Assembly: GCF_010119195.1 (NCBI RefSeq)
Contig: NZ_WRXL01000005.1
Span: forward strand, 1 to 64,000
Length of the DNA stretch: 64,000 nt
Direction of reading: 5' to 3'
Source of the DNA: Haloarcula salina
Lineage (GTDB): Archaea > Halobacteriota > Halobacteria > Halobacteriales > Haloarculaceae
The notes under the pieces are model-generated. The model was not told the origin of the DNA. It did no database searches and saw only the letters and a program-made list of their open reading frames with translations. Positions 15,806 to 24,547 of the stretch are shown here, piece after piece. A program made the translations under genes and the position numbers. Positions within the stretch are counted from its first letter, which is position 1. The number at the start of each line of letters is the position of its first letter.

Positions 15806-17188
15806 ATGCAGTCCAGTAACAATCCCGAGTCTAGCGAGGACAGTCTCGACCGTCGGCGACTCCTGCAGGCGCTCAGTGCGGGCGGTGCTATCGCTATCGC
15901 CGGGTGTAGTGGCGGCGATGGCGGCGACGGCGGCAGTGGCGACGGTGACAGTGGCGACGGCGGGAGCGGCACCGACGGGGACGGCGGCGATGGCGGCGAC
16001 GGCGGCTCCCGGAGCATCCAGTTCCTCACGATGGGCGTCGGCGACAACATCCAGCAGTACTTCGAAGAGAACAACGCGGCCTTCGAAGAGGAGTACGGCG
16101 TCGACGTGGAGTTCACCAGCGTCACGTGGGACAACGCCCGCCAGACGGTGAACAACCGCGTCGACGGCGGCCAGGCACCGGACGTGAGCCGCTGGCCGGC
16201 CCGCTGGATCCCGCAGCTCGTCGGCAAGGACGCGCTCGAACCGCTCGACGACATGATGGACGGCGAGTTCGGCCAGAAGTTCTCCGAGGGCGTCGCGGCG
16301 GGGACGATGTACAACGGCTCTCACTACGGCGTCCCGTGGGCCGCCTCGAACAAGTGTCTCTACTACAACAAGGACGTGTTCGAGACGGCCGGACTCGACC
16401 CGGAGAACCCGTCGCTCGACTCCTGGGACGACATGCTGTCGGCGGCCCAGCAGATCCGAGACAGCGACGCGAGCGTCCCAGCGCTCGGTCTCGCCGGGGC
16501 CGACGCGATCGAGACGGGGTCGCAGTACTACCACTACCACTGGTCGCACGGCGCGGACCTGGTGAACGACGAGGGGCTGCCGGTCGTCAACACCGACGGA
16601 GCCGTCGAGGCGCTCTCGTTCTACACCGACCTGCACCTCGAACACGGCGTGACCCAGTCCTCGCCGCTGTCCTCGACCCGACAGGACATCCGTCAGCTGT
16701 TCGAGAACGGCGACCTCGGCATGGTCATCGGGCACGTCTACACCGGACTCAACATCGAGTCGGCCAAAGAGAGCGGCGACGTGGACTTCGACTACGGGAT
16801 CGTCCAGGTGCCCGAAGGACCCGAGGGGCGCTACAGCCTCTTCACCATCGACGCGATCACCGTTCTGAGCCAGAGCGAGCACAAGGACCTCGCACGGGAC
16901 CTGATCCGGTTCTACTTCGACGAGGAGCGCCGGTTCCAGTACTCGAAGCAGAAGGGGTTCCTGCCGGTCGTCGAGGCCGTCGGCGAACGGCCGTACTTCT
17001 CCGACTCGAAGAACTGGGCCCCGTTCGTGGAAGCGAGCCAGTACGCCCGCGCGCGACCGAAGCTCAGCAACTTCAGCCAGTTCAACGACCGCATGGTCCA
17101 GGCGATTCAGGAGGCGCTCGCGGACCAGAAGACGCCACAGAAAGCGCTCAACGACGCCCAGAGCGACCTCGAAGATGCGATGGAGTGA
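15806..17188 (+). CDS. Carbohydrate ABC transporter substrate-binding lipoprotein
   Basis: The start at ATG 15806 gives 460 residues; an in-frame TTG further up is less likely given the promoter spacing. Features in order are the Tat motif DRRRLLQ, the lipobox IAGC at about residue 36, a long Gly/Asp/Ser linker, and a two-lobed type 1 binding fold of the extracellular solute-binding family 1 (VDVEFTSVTWDNARQTVNNR, YYNKDVFETAGLDPENP, ALGLAGADAIETGSQ). It captures the sugar outside the cell for the permeases that follow. The ligand is unknown. Confidence 0.9.
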   Translation: MQSSNNPESSEDSLDRRRLLQALSAGGAIAIAGCSGGDGGDGGSGDGDSGDGGSGTDGDGGDGGDGGSRSIQFLTMGVGDNIQQYFEENNAAFEEEYGVDVEFTSVTWDNARQTVNNRVDGGQAPDVSRWPARWIPQLVGKDALEPLDDMMDGEFGQKFSEGVAAGTMYNGSHYGVPWAASNKCLYYNKDVFETAGLDPENPSLDSWDDMLSAAQQIRDSDASVPALGLAGADAIETGSQYYHYHWSHGADLVNDEGLPVVNTDGAVEALSFYTDLHLEHGVTQSSPLSSTRQDIRQLFENGDLGMVIGHVYTGLNIESAKESGDVDFDYGIVQVPEGPEGRYSLFTIDAITVLSQSEHKDLARDLIRFYFDEERRFQYSKQKGFLPVVEAVGERPYFSDSKNWAPFVEASQYARARPKLSNFSQFNDRMVQAIQEALADQKTPQKALNDAQSDLEDAME

Positions 17189-17197
17189 GCCACACCG

Positions 17198-18136
17198 ATG
17201 AGTATCGCCGAGGAGTACACCGACACCACAGACGACTCACGCTTCGAGCGGGGGCTGACCTACCTCCAGCGCAACAGTCGAGCGTATCTCCTGATCGCAC
17301 CGACGGCCCTGTTCCTGCTCGCAGTCGTCGGCTATCCGATACTGGAGACGTTTCGGCTCTCGCTGTATCAGTCGCCCGCGGACTCGAACATCGAGACGTT
17401 CGTCGGCCTCCAGCACTACGCGGAGATCGTCGACAGCGACATCTTCTATCGATTGCTCTGGCAGACGGGTCGCTGGGTCGTCGTCGGCGTCGCCGGCAAG
17501 ACTATCATGGGGCTGCTCATCGCCGTGCACCTCAAGGGAGACATTCGCGGCCGGAAGTTCTTCCGAACCGCGTTTCTCATCCCGTGGGGCATCCCCTACG
17601 CCATCTCGGCGGTCGTGTTCCGCTGGATCGAGCACCCGCAGTTCGGCTACCTCAACGCCATCCTGCTCAAGCTCGGGCTCATCGAGCAGGGGATCGGCAT
17701 CCTCGGCAACCCCGACATCGCGTGGCTCGGAGTCGTCGTCGCGGACATCTGGATCGGGACGCCGTTCATGGCGATCATCTTCCTCGCCGGGCTCCAGTCG
17801 ATCCCGCAGGAGCTCTACGAGGCGGCCGCCATCGACGGGGCGGAGCGGTGGCACCAGTTCCGCTACATCACGCTCCCGCAACTCAAGAGCGTCATCCTGA
17901 TCGCGACGCTGCTGTCGACCATCTGGACGTTCGTCAGCTTCGACACCATCTGGACGATGACCGGCGGCGGCCCGATCAGCACGACGGCGACGCTCGTCAT
18001 CCACATCTACCAGGTGGGTCTCCAGAACGGGAACCTCGGTCGCGGCGCGGCCTACAGCGTCATCGGGTTCCTGTTCCTGTTCGTGTTCGCCATCATCTAC
18101 CTTCGGGTGTACACCCGGGGAGGTGACGAGCTATGA
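17198..18136 (+). CDS. Carbohydrate ABC transporter permease (MalF/UgpA type)
   Basis: The 312-residue protein has six membrane spans and the EAA loop LYEAAAIDGAERWHQFRYIT that docks on the ATPase. The hydrophilic N-terminus (about 30 residues) is typical of haloarchaeal versions. It begins nine bases after the binding-protein gene and overlaps the second permease by four bases. With that permease it forms the heterodimeric channel. Confidence 0.92.
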   Translation: MSIAEEYTDTTDDSRFERGLTYLQRNSRAYLLIAPTALFLLAVVGYPILETFRLSLYQSPADSNIETFVGLQHYAEIVDSDIFYRLLWQTGRWVVVGVAGKTIMGLLIAVHLKGDIRGRKFFRTAFLIPWGIPYAISAVVFRWIEHPQFGYLNAILLKLGLIEQGIGILGNPDIAWLGVVVADIWIGTPFMAIIFLAGLQSIPQELYEAAAIDGAERWHQFRYITLPQLKSVILIATLLSTIWTFVSFDTIWTMTGGGPISTTATLVIHIYQVGLQNGNLGRGAAYSVIGFLFLFVFAIIYLRVYTRGGDEL

Positions 18137-18978
18137 CGATGGCCGGCCACGACCGAAGCGGACTCCGAAAGGTCCGCCTCTACGGCGTGTTGCTTGCCCT
18201 GCTCGGGGTCATGATGCTCCCGTTCTACACCATGTTCTCGAGCACGCTCAAGCCCGAGAACGAGATCTTCTCCGCGCCCGCGACGCTGGTGCCGTCCGAT
18301 CCCACCGTTCAGGCGTACCTCGACGTGTGGACGCAGACCGACGTGTTGCTCTGGATCGGCAACAGCTTCGTCATCTCGCTCGGGACCGTCGCGCTCACGC
18401 TCGCGCTGGCGATTCCGGCGGCGTACTCCTGTGCGCGTAACGACTTCGTGGGCAAGCGGACGTTCCTGCTCTCGGTGCTCGTCGTCCAGATGTTCGCGCC
18501 GGTGGTGTTGATCGTCGGGCTGTTCGACGTGATCACGCAGTTCGGCCTGTTCAACACCTATCTCGCCGTCATCATCCCGGCGGCGGCGTTCACGCTGCCG
18601 TTCAACGTCTGGATGCTGTACGGCTACTTCAAGACGATCCCGGTCGCGCTGGAAGAGTCGGCCCGCATCGACGGGGCCAGCCAGTTCCAGATCCTGACGA
18701 AGATCGTGCTGCCGCTGACCAAGCCGGCGCTGGTCGCGAGCATCACGTACACGTTCCTCTACGCGTGGAACCGGCTCCTGTTCGTGCTGACCTTCCTCAC
18801 CGACAGCGCGAAGTACAACATCCCGCGGGGCGTCTTCTCGATGGTCGGCGCGCTCCAGACCGACTGGCGGATGATGCTGACGGTGTCCGTCATCGGCATC
18901 ATCCCGCTGCTGATCCTCTTTGCCTTCCTCGAGGAGTACATCGTCGCCGGGATGACGGCGGGTGCAGTCAAGGAGTAA
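18133..18978 (+). CDS. Carbohydrate ABC transporter permease (MalG/UgpE type)
   Basis: The 281-residue protein has six spans and the EAA loop LEESARIDGASQFQILTKIV. The C-terminus IVAGMTAGAVKE is characteristic of the MalG branch. It is the partner of the permease encoded just upstream, whose stop codon it overlaps by four bases. Confidence 0.92.
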   Translation: MTMAGHDRSGLRKVRLYGVLLALLGVMMLPFYTMFSSTLKPENEIFSAPATLVPSDPTVQAYLDVWTQTDVLLWIGNSFVISLGTVALTLALAIPAAYSCARNDFVGKRTFLLSVLVVQMFAPVVLIVGLFDVITQFGLFNTYLAVIIPAAAFTLPFNVWMLYGYFKTIPVALEESARIDGASQFQILTKIVLPLTKPALVASITYTFLYAWNRLLFVLTFLTDSAKYNIPRGVFSMVGALQTDWRMMLTVSVIGIIPLLILFAFLEEYIVAGMTAGAVKE

Positions 18979-18987
18979 CCGCCTCTA

Positions 18988-18996
18988 CTTTTATTA
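18988..18996 (+). promoter_or_regulatory. TATA-like element before the TIM-barrel gene
   Basis: CTTTTATTA is centred about 27 bases before ATG 19019. Similar elements stand before the next two genes: TTTCTTA (20184-20190) before 20215, and CTTCAATA (21400-21407) before 21434. The catabolic genes may therefore each have a leaderless internal promoter as well as read-through from upstream. Confidence 0.4.
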
Positions 18997-19018
18997 GCGT
19001 TCCAGCGGACGGTGACGT

Positions 19019-20170
19019 ATGGAATTCGCCACGTGGGCTTACCCGTGGGACGTGCTCGACGAGGGGCCGAACCACGTCGAGTCGCGGCTCCGGGAGATCG
19101 GCGTCGACGAACTGAACCTCGCGACGAACTACCACTCCGTCCAGGCGTTCACGCCGCACAACCCCGAGCGGCGGACGCTGTTCGCCAGGGCGAGCTCGTA
19201 CTTCGAGCCGGGGCCGGAGTACGGTCTGCTCGAACCGATTCCGTACGAAGAGATGGACGGCGACTGGGTCGGCCAGATCGGGGCCGAACTGACCGACCTG
19301 TCTCTCACCTCCTGGACCGTCGGCTGTCACAACTCACGACTGGGGATGCGAAACCCCGAACACACGCTGGAGACGGCCCACGGCGACGACCTCGTGTTCG
19401 GCCTCTGTCCGTCCCGGCCCGCGGTCCAGCGGTATCTCACCGCCCTCGTCTCGGACGTCGCGTCCCGACCCGGAATCGAGCGGGTCGAACTGGAGACGTT
19501 CGACTACTTCTACGGGACGGGCTGGGGGTGGCACCACCAGAAGATACACGCGCGGCTGGGAGCGCTCGGGGAGTTCCTCCTCGGCCTGTGCTTCTGCGAG
19601 CACTGCCGGTCGAACGCGGCGGACGCGGGGGTCGCCGTCGAGGGGGTTCGAGACGTGGTGGCCGGCACCATCGACGACATCGTCGCCGGTGCCGTGGCAC
19701 ACGACCGGTCACCCGAGGCGTGGCTTCGCGAGCACGATGAGGTCGGCGCGTACGTCGACGTTCGGGAAGCGACGCTGGACGCGGTGTTCGCCGACCTGCG
19801 AACGGCCGCCGGCACGACGCCGCTGGGCTACTACGTCGGGGCCCCCGAACCGGGCCGCGAGTGGATGGTCGGTGCCGACCTCGACCGACTGGCCGACCAC
19901 GTCGACTACTACTGCCTACCGGCGTACGAGTCGACGAGCGAGGACGTGATGGACGCGTACCGAACTGTCGACGAGGTCACGGCCGAGACGCCGCTTCACG
20001 TGGGTCTCCTGCCTGGGCATCCGGAAATCCACGAGGAGTCGACGGTCGTCGATATCCTCGCCGAACTCCAGGCGGCCGGGGTTCCGCGGGTGTCGTTTTA
20101 CAACTACGGGCTCTTGCCGTCTCGGTCGCTCGACTGGGTCGGCACCGCCATCGACGCGGTCGACGGGTAG
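19019..20170 (+). CDS. Putative TIM-barrel glycoside-hydrolase-like protein, unassigned family
   Basis: The 383-residue protein has no signal peptide and appears cytoplasmic. The opening FATWAYPWDVLDEGPNHVES, the acidic segment IERVELETFDYFYG at the end of a likely beta strand, and LCFCEHCRSNAADAG (CxxC) recall hypothetical glycosyl hydrolases with the motif Cys-Phe-Cys-x-x-Cys, in which an acidic pair sits at the barrel rim. Later segments (GYYVGAPEP, VDYYCLPAYES, PLHVGLLPGHPE) fit successive strands of a barrel. It could cleave a small imported glycoside. I cannot name a characterised homolog. Confidence 0.6.
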   Translation: MEFATWAYPWDVLDEGPNHVESRLREIGVDELNLATNYHSVQAFTPHNPERRTLFARASSYFEPGPEYGLLEPIPYEEMDGDWVGQIGAELTDLSLTSWTVGCHNSRLGMRNPEHTLETAHGDDLVFGLCPSRPAVQRYLTALVSDVASRPGIERVELETFDYFYGTGWGWHHQKIHARLGALGEFLLGLCFCEHCRSNAADAGVAVEGVRDVVAGTIDDIVAGAVAHDRSPEAWLREHDEVGAYVDVREATLDAVFADLRTAAGTTPLGYYVGAPEPGREWMVGADLDRLADHVDYYCLPAYESTSEDVMDAYRTVDEVTAETPLHVGLLPGHPEIHEESTVVDILAELQAAGVPRVSFYNYGLLPSRSLDWVGTAIDAVDG

Positions 20171-20214
20171 CCGCAAACGGTACTTTCTTATCGCTTCCCA
20201 GACCACGTGTGTCT

Positions 20215-21381
20215 ATGGAGATAACTGACGTGACAGCCGTTACTGTAGACGTTCCGCTGGCCGACCTCGACGACCACCTCGGCATCGGCCCCTACGTGAC
20301 GAACCACGGTCGACTGGACTCGATGGAGCGGGTTCTCGTCCGCGTGGACACCGACGAGGGAATCAGCGGGTGGGGCGAGATGCGCGTGTTCCTCTCGCCC
20401 GAGGCGACCGAGTCGATCATCGAGGACGGCGTCGGCCCGATGATCCGTGGGCAGTCGCCGTTCGAGATCGAGCGGCTCCGAAGACAGGTGTTCGTCGAGT
20501 ACACCAACGTGGACATGTTCTTCGCGGCGGTCGAGACGGCCTGCTGGGACATCGTGGGCAAAGCGCTGGACCGGCCGGTGTACGAACTCCTGGGCGGATG
20601 GACGGCGCCGACCCAGGGGACCCAACAGCACCGCCAGAACATCGAGGGCGACGACGCGTCTCCCTCGCCGGTCCCCGTCGCCTTCTGTCTCGGTATTCTC
20701 TCGCCCGAGGAGTCGCGCGCGAAGGCCCGCGAAGCCCTCGACGCCGGGTTCTCGGTGCTCAAGACGAAAGCCGGTCGAGACTGGAGAGAAGACGTCGAGC
20801 GGATCGAGGCGATGCACGACGAGACCGACGGGCAGCTGGAGTTCCGCCTCGATCCGAACCAGGGCTGGACGCTGGAGCAGGCGGTCCGCGTCGGCGCGAT
20901 GCTGGAAGACTCCGGGATCTACCTGCAGTACATGGAGCAGCCGATCCGCGTCGACTCGCACCGCTCGCTCGCGCGCCTCCGCCAGCGGCTCAGGCAACCG
21001 ATCGCACCGAACGAGGACACCTATATTTCGCACAACATCCAGTCGCTCATCGAGGCCGGCGCGATGGACGTCGGCGTCATCGACCTGACGCCAGCCGGCG
21101 GAATCAGCGGGATCCGTCAGCAGGCCGCGGTCCTCGAAGACGCGGGGGTTCCGTTCACCCATCACTGCGCCTTCGATCTCGGTATTCGCACGGCCGCGAT
21201 CCTCCACGGCGTCACCGGCATCCCCGGGTTCTCGCTGCCGCCGGACTCGACGTACTACGGCTGGGACGGCGAAGTCATCGAGCACCCGTTCGAGGTCAGC
21301 GACGGGTGTCTCCCGGCCCCGGAGGGGCCAGGGCTCGGAATCTCGGTCGACATGGACGCGGTCGCGGAGTACCGATGCTGA
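20215..21381 (+). CDS. Enolase-superfamily enzyme (mandelate racemase/muconate lactonizing group)
   Basis: The start at ATG 20215 gives 388 residues. The N-terminal capping domain (DEGISGWGEMR) is followed by the barrel with the KxK pair in VLKTKAG, metal ligands in FRLDPNQGW, YMEQPI and PNEDTY, and a histidine in FTHHCAFDLGIRTA, the arrangement used by mandelate-racemase-type acid sugar dehydratases and epimerases. The enzyme abstracts a proton next to a carboxylate with Mg2+. In this operon it probably dehydrates or epimerises a sugar acid. The substrate is unknown. Confidence 0.82.
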   Translation: MEITDVTAVTVDVPLADLDDHLGIGPYVTNHGRLDSMERVLVRVDTDEGISGWGEMRVFLSPEATESIIEDGVGPMIRGQSPFEIERLRRQVFVEYTNVDMFFAAVETACWDIVGKALDRPVYELLGGWTAPTQGTQQHRQNIEGDDASPSPVPVAFCLGILSPEESRAKAREALDAGFSVLKTKAGRDWREDVERIEAMHDETDGQLEFRLDPNQGWTLEQAVRVGAMLEDSGIYLQYMEQPIRVDSHRSLARLRQRLRQPIAPNEDTYISHNIQSLIEAGAMDVGVIDLTPAGGISGIRQQAAVLEDAGVPFTHHCAFDLGIRTAAILHGVTGIPGFSLPPDSTYYGWDGEVIEHPFEVSDGCLPAPEGPGLGISVDMDAVAEYRC

Positions 21382-21433
21382 TGTCGGTGGAAGAACAAGC
21401 TTCAATAGGGTCGCCGCCGACCACTCATTCGCT

Positions 21434-22279
21434 ATGGTAGAGCTATCGCTCCAGGAGCGTCCGGCGATCGTCACGGGCGCCTCGCGCGGGATCGGTCGCG
21501 AAATCGCGGCCCGGTTCGCCGAGGCCGGCGGCGACGTGGCCATCTGTTCGCGCTCGTACGACGACGTCGAATCGGTGGCGACGGAACTCACAGCGGACCA
21601 CGAGGGCCGCGTCGTCCCCGTCGAATGCGACGTGACGGACCGAGAGGCCGTGCGGAACCTCGTCGACACGGCGATCGACGAGTTCGGCGACCTCCGGGTA
21701 CTCGTGAACAACGCGGGCGCCTCGGTCGAATCGGCGAACGTCTTGCACCGATGTGACGAGGAGACGTTCGAGTCGATGGTCGACCTGAACCTCAAGAGCC
21801 AGTTCCTCCTGAGCAAGGAGGTCCTCCCGGCCATGGTCGCCGCCGGCGGCGGCTCGATGGTCCACGTCGGCTCCGTCAACGGCCTGTTCGGGATCGGCCT
21901 GTCGGGGTACTCGGAGGCCAAGAGCGGTCTCCTGGCCCTCTCGCGCAACATCGCCACGCACTACGGGCAACACGGGGTCCGTTCGAACGTCCTGTCGGCG
22001 GCGACGATCGAGACCGAGAACCGACGCGAGGAGATGGAGAACACCGACCAGCGGACCGGCGAGTCCGGCGTCCGGGAGCGGTGGCTGGACCAGTACCCGC
22101 TCGGCCGGTTCGGGACGCCGGGAGAGGTCGCAGACACGACGCTGTTTCTGGCCTCCGAACGGTCGAGTTTCATCACGGGCGAGAACCTCGTCCTCGACGG
22201 CGGCCTGACGAGCAGCCTCCCGACCTCGTTCATCAACGAGATCTACGACGCGGACGAACGACCGACACCCAGTAACTGA
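21434..22279 (+). CDS. Short-chain dehydrogenase/reductase (SDR)
   Basis: The 281-residue protein is a classical SDR: cofactor motif VTGASRGIG, VNNAGAS, catalytic Ser in VHVGSVNG, and Tyr/Lys in GYSEAKSG, with the C-terminal ITGENLVLDGG. CSRSYDD after the second strand suggests NADP rather than NAD preference, with moderate certainty. An extension of about 15 residues follows the usual end. It lies between the enolase-superfamily and RidA genes and probably oxidises or reduces a hydroxyl or keto group of the operon's intermediate. Confidence 0.86.
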   Translation: MVELSLQERPAIVTGASRGIGREIAARFAEAGGDVAICSRSYDDVESVATELTADHEGRVVPVECDVTDREAVRNLVDTAIDEFGDLRVLVNNAGASVESANVLHRCDEETFESMVDLNLKSQFLLSKEVLPAMVAAGGGSMVHVGSVNGLFGIGLSGYSEAKSGLLALSRNIATHYGQHGVRSNVLSAATIETENRREEMENTDQRTGESGVRERWLDQYPLGRFGTPGEVADTTLFLASERSSFITGENLVLDGGLTSSLPTSFINEIYDADERPTPSN

Positions 22280-22285
22280 CATCCA

Positions 22286-22660
22286 ATGGACGAACTCACG
22301 ACAGACGACGCACCCGACAGCATCGGACCGTACTCGCAAGGAATCGCCTCCGGCGACCGAATCTACGTCTCCGGACAGGGACCAGTCGACCCGGAGACCG
22401 GCGACGTGATCGACGGCTCACCCGCCGAACAGACCAGACGAACGCTGCGAAACGTCGAGGCGATCCTTCAAGCGGGCGACGCGTCGCTCGACGACGTGGT
22501 GAAGGCGACGGTGTTCGTCAAGGACATGCGGTACTACGACGAGGTGAACGAGGTCTACGGGGAGCTCATGTCCGCGCCGTATCCGGCGCGGAGCGCCGTC
22601 GAAGTCGTCAAGCTCCCCGTGGACATCGACGTGGAGATAGAGGTCGTCGCAGAGCGATGA
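22286..22660 (+). CDS. RidA/YjgF-family enamine/imine deaminase
   Basis: The 124-residue protein shows family landmarks IGPYSQGI, IYVSGQGPVDPETG, AGDASLDDVVKATVFVKDM and PYPARSAVEVVKLP, the last with the arginine that binds the carboxylate of the substrate. RidA proteins hydrolyse reactive enamines and imines to keto acids and trimerise. Its presence inside a catabolic operon suggests that an amino-sugar or amino-acid-like intermediate passes through an enamine, or that it is a dedicated deaminase. It begins six bases after the SDR. Confidence 0.88.
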   Translation: MDELTTDDAPDSIGPYSQGIASGDRIYVSGQGPVDPETGDVIDGSPAEQTRRTLRNVEAILQAGDASLDDVVKATVFVKDMRYYDEVNEVYGELMSAPYPARSAVEVVKLPVDIDVEIEVVAER

Positions 22661-22661
22661 G

Positions 22662-23294
22662 ATGACGCGCCTCGTCGTCTTCGACCTCGACGGGACGCTC
22701 ACCCGCCAGCGAGGCGGCTTCGAGCTGTTGCACACCCTGTACGGGACGGCGCCCGTCGGCGAGGAGTTACAGGACCGCTTCGACGCCGGCGCGCTGACAT
22801 TCGACGAGTGGTGCCGCGAGACCGTCGATCACTGGCGGACCGCCGGAATCAGCGCAAACGACGTCGAGCGGGCCGCGGAGGCGGTGACACCGAAAGCCGG
22901 CGCGCCGGAGGTGCTGGAGGCGCTTCGACGCGAGGGGGTATCGTTCGGAATCCTGAGCGCGGGCGTCGCGAACCTCGCGGCGCGGTTCGAGCGCTTCGGC
23001 CCCGCGTTCGTCCGCGGAAATCGGATTCGGTTCGAGGACGGGTCCCTCGCGGGCATCGACGTCGGAGTGGGCCCAACGCAGAAGGGCGAGATATTGCGAG
23101 AGATTCGTCGGGAACGCCCGGACGTCGAAATCACGTACGTCGGCGACTCTCACACCGACACCGAAGCGTTCGTCGAGGCGGATTCGGCGATTCTATTCGA
23201 CCCAGACGATCGGGTCCCCCCGGAAGCGGTCGCCGCAGCCGATTCCATCGTTGAATCCAGTGACATCCGCGATATTGCCGAACTGCGTCTGTAG
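22662..23294 (+). CDS. HAD-superfamily phosphatase (SerB-like)
   Basis: The 210-residue protein has HAD motif I DLDGTLT, motif II in GILSAGVANLA, and motifs III/IV in QKGEILREI followed by TYVGDSHTDTEAF. The helical cap after residue 20 resembles phosphoserine phosphatases. It starts one base after the RidA stop and is probably the last gene of the operon, since an AT-rich gap follows. A small phosphorylated acid or sugar is the likely substrate; serine phosphate is possible but not favoured by context. Confidence 0.82.
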   Translation: MTRLVVFDLDGTLTRQRGGFELLHTLYGTAPVGEELQDRFDAGALTFDEWCRETVDHWRTAGISANDVERAAEAVTPKAGAPEVLEALRREGVSFGILSAGVANLAARFERFGPAFVRGNRIRFEDGSLAGIDVGVGPTQKGEILREIRRERPDVEITYVGDSHTDTEAFVEADSAILFDPDDRVPPEAVAAADSIVESSDIRDIAELRL

Positions 23295-23431
23295 CGTCGA
23301 ACGGTTCTATATTCCATTAGTTACAATCTTCTGTTGCATATATCGTTTCAGAATGCAAAAAACAATCTCATATTCGGTATCTCATGTTCAGAAATTTATA
23401 TGAGAATATAGCTAGCCGATTATAGCTATAT

Positions 23432-24445
23432 TCAGATTCCTTCCGCGATCAGCTCGTGAGATTTGATCGCGTCTTCGTGATCGGCGACGACGTGCTGGAT
23501 CATCACTTCGTCGACGCCGACCCGGTCCGCGAGCTGCTGGAGGAGGCCGGCGAGCGTGTCCGGACTGCCGGAGATGGCCCGCGGCCACTCGTCGTCGTCC
23601 AGCGTGGCGGGCGTCGGGTCCGGGACGCCGCCGAGTTCGTCGATGGCCTCCGACACGGATGGCGTCGTCCCGACGACACCGCGCTCCATCCGTTTGTACG
23701 AGGCTTCTGCGACGGCCCGGAGACGGGCCGCCTCGTCGTCGGTCGGCGCACAGACCGCGTTGACAGCCACCATTCCCTTCGGCTCGTCGACCCCGCCCGG
23801 GAGCTCTGCGGGGCGGAAGTTCTCTCGGTACTCCTCGAAGGCGTGGGTGGCGAACTGAGGCCGAATGAAGGCCGCGAAACAGAACGGGAGGCCGAGTTCG
23901 GCAGCGATAGCCGCGCTCGACGTGCTCGACCCGAGCACCCACGGAGCGGGCGGGTCGCCGCCCGAACGCGGAATCTCGATGTCGCTGTAGGGGTGCTCGG
24001 ACGGGAAGTCGTCGTAGAGGTGGGAAACGACGGCCTCGATTTTCTCGGCGTGGTCCTCGTCGGGGTTCCGGACGCGGCGGTCCGTTCCGAGCGCCCGGTC
24101 CACTGCGGGCGAGCCGTTCGCCCGTCCCAGGCCGGCATCGATACGCCCCGGCGCGAGGCCGTCGAGCGCTCCGAACTGCTCGGCGACTTTGAACGGACTG
24201 TAGTGGTTGAGCAACACCGCGCCCGACCCGAGGCGGATCGAGTCCGTCTCGGCGGCCAGGTGGCCCAGCAACACCTCGGGGGTCGTTCCCGCGAGCGTAT
24301 CGCCCATACCGTGGTGTTCGGCCACCCAGAAGCGCGAATAGCCGAGTCGTTCGGCCTGTTTCGCGGCCTCGACGGTGTTCGCGTACGCCTCTGTAGCGGT
24401 CCCGTTCTCGGGCACGGGCGAGAGATCGACGGCGGAGAGCTTCAT
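23432..24445 (-). CDS. Luciferase-like flavin monooxygenase (LLM family)
   Basis: The 337-residue protein starts MKLSAVDLSPVPENGTATEA and contains GYSRFWVAEHHGM, RLGSGAVLLNHYSPFKVAEQ and LAPGRIDAGLGRA, the signature of the group-1 bacterial-luciferase-like (YvbT/MsnO8-like) enzymes that use reduced F420 or FMN. The barrel end ISGSPDTLAGLLQQLADRVG is conserved. It is a single gene, convergent with the catabolic operon. The substrate is unknown. Confidence 0.85.
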   Translation of the reverse strand: MKLSAVDLSPVPENGTATEAYANTVEAAKQAERLGYSRFWVAEHHGMGDTLAGTTPEVLLGHLAAETDSIRLGSGAVLLNHYSPFKVAEQFGALDGLAPGRIDAGLGRANGSPAVDRALGTDRRVRNPDEDHAEKIEAVVSHLYDDFPSEHPYSDIEIPRSGGDPPAPWVLGSSTSSAAIAAELGLPFCFAAFIRPQFATHAFEEYRENFRPAELPGGVDEPKGMVAVNAVCAPTDDEAARLRAVAEASYKRMERGVVGTTPSVSEAIDELGGVPDPTPATLDDDEWPRAISGSPDTLAGLLQQLADRVGVDEVMIQHVVADHEDAIKSHELIAEGI

Positions 24446-24547
24446 GTCCCCGTTCGGCGGGTGGGATGGATAACCGTTCGGACGCCAGCAGGACGGACCG
24501 CTGATCGCGGGTCCGTATTCCAGTGACCAGTGACGGTCAGCCCGCGG

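Noticed and set aside
15913-16020. GGC/GAC/AGT-rich tandem-like repeat.
   Set aside because: It encodes the Gly/Asp/Ser linker after the lipobox of the sugar-binding protein, a normal feature of haloarchaeal lipoproteins; the same applies near 53195-53280.
20188-21957. Long antisense frame (589 codons) opposite the enolase-superfamily and SDR genes; similar long antisense frames lie at 50737-52728 and 53022-55262.
   Set aside because: These are mirror images of GC-rich codon bias in strongly supported genes on the other strand.
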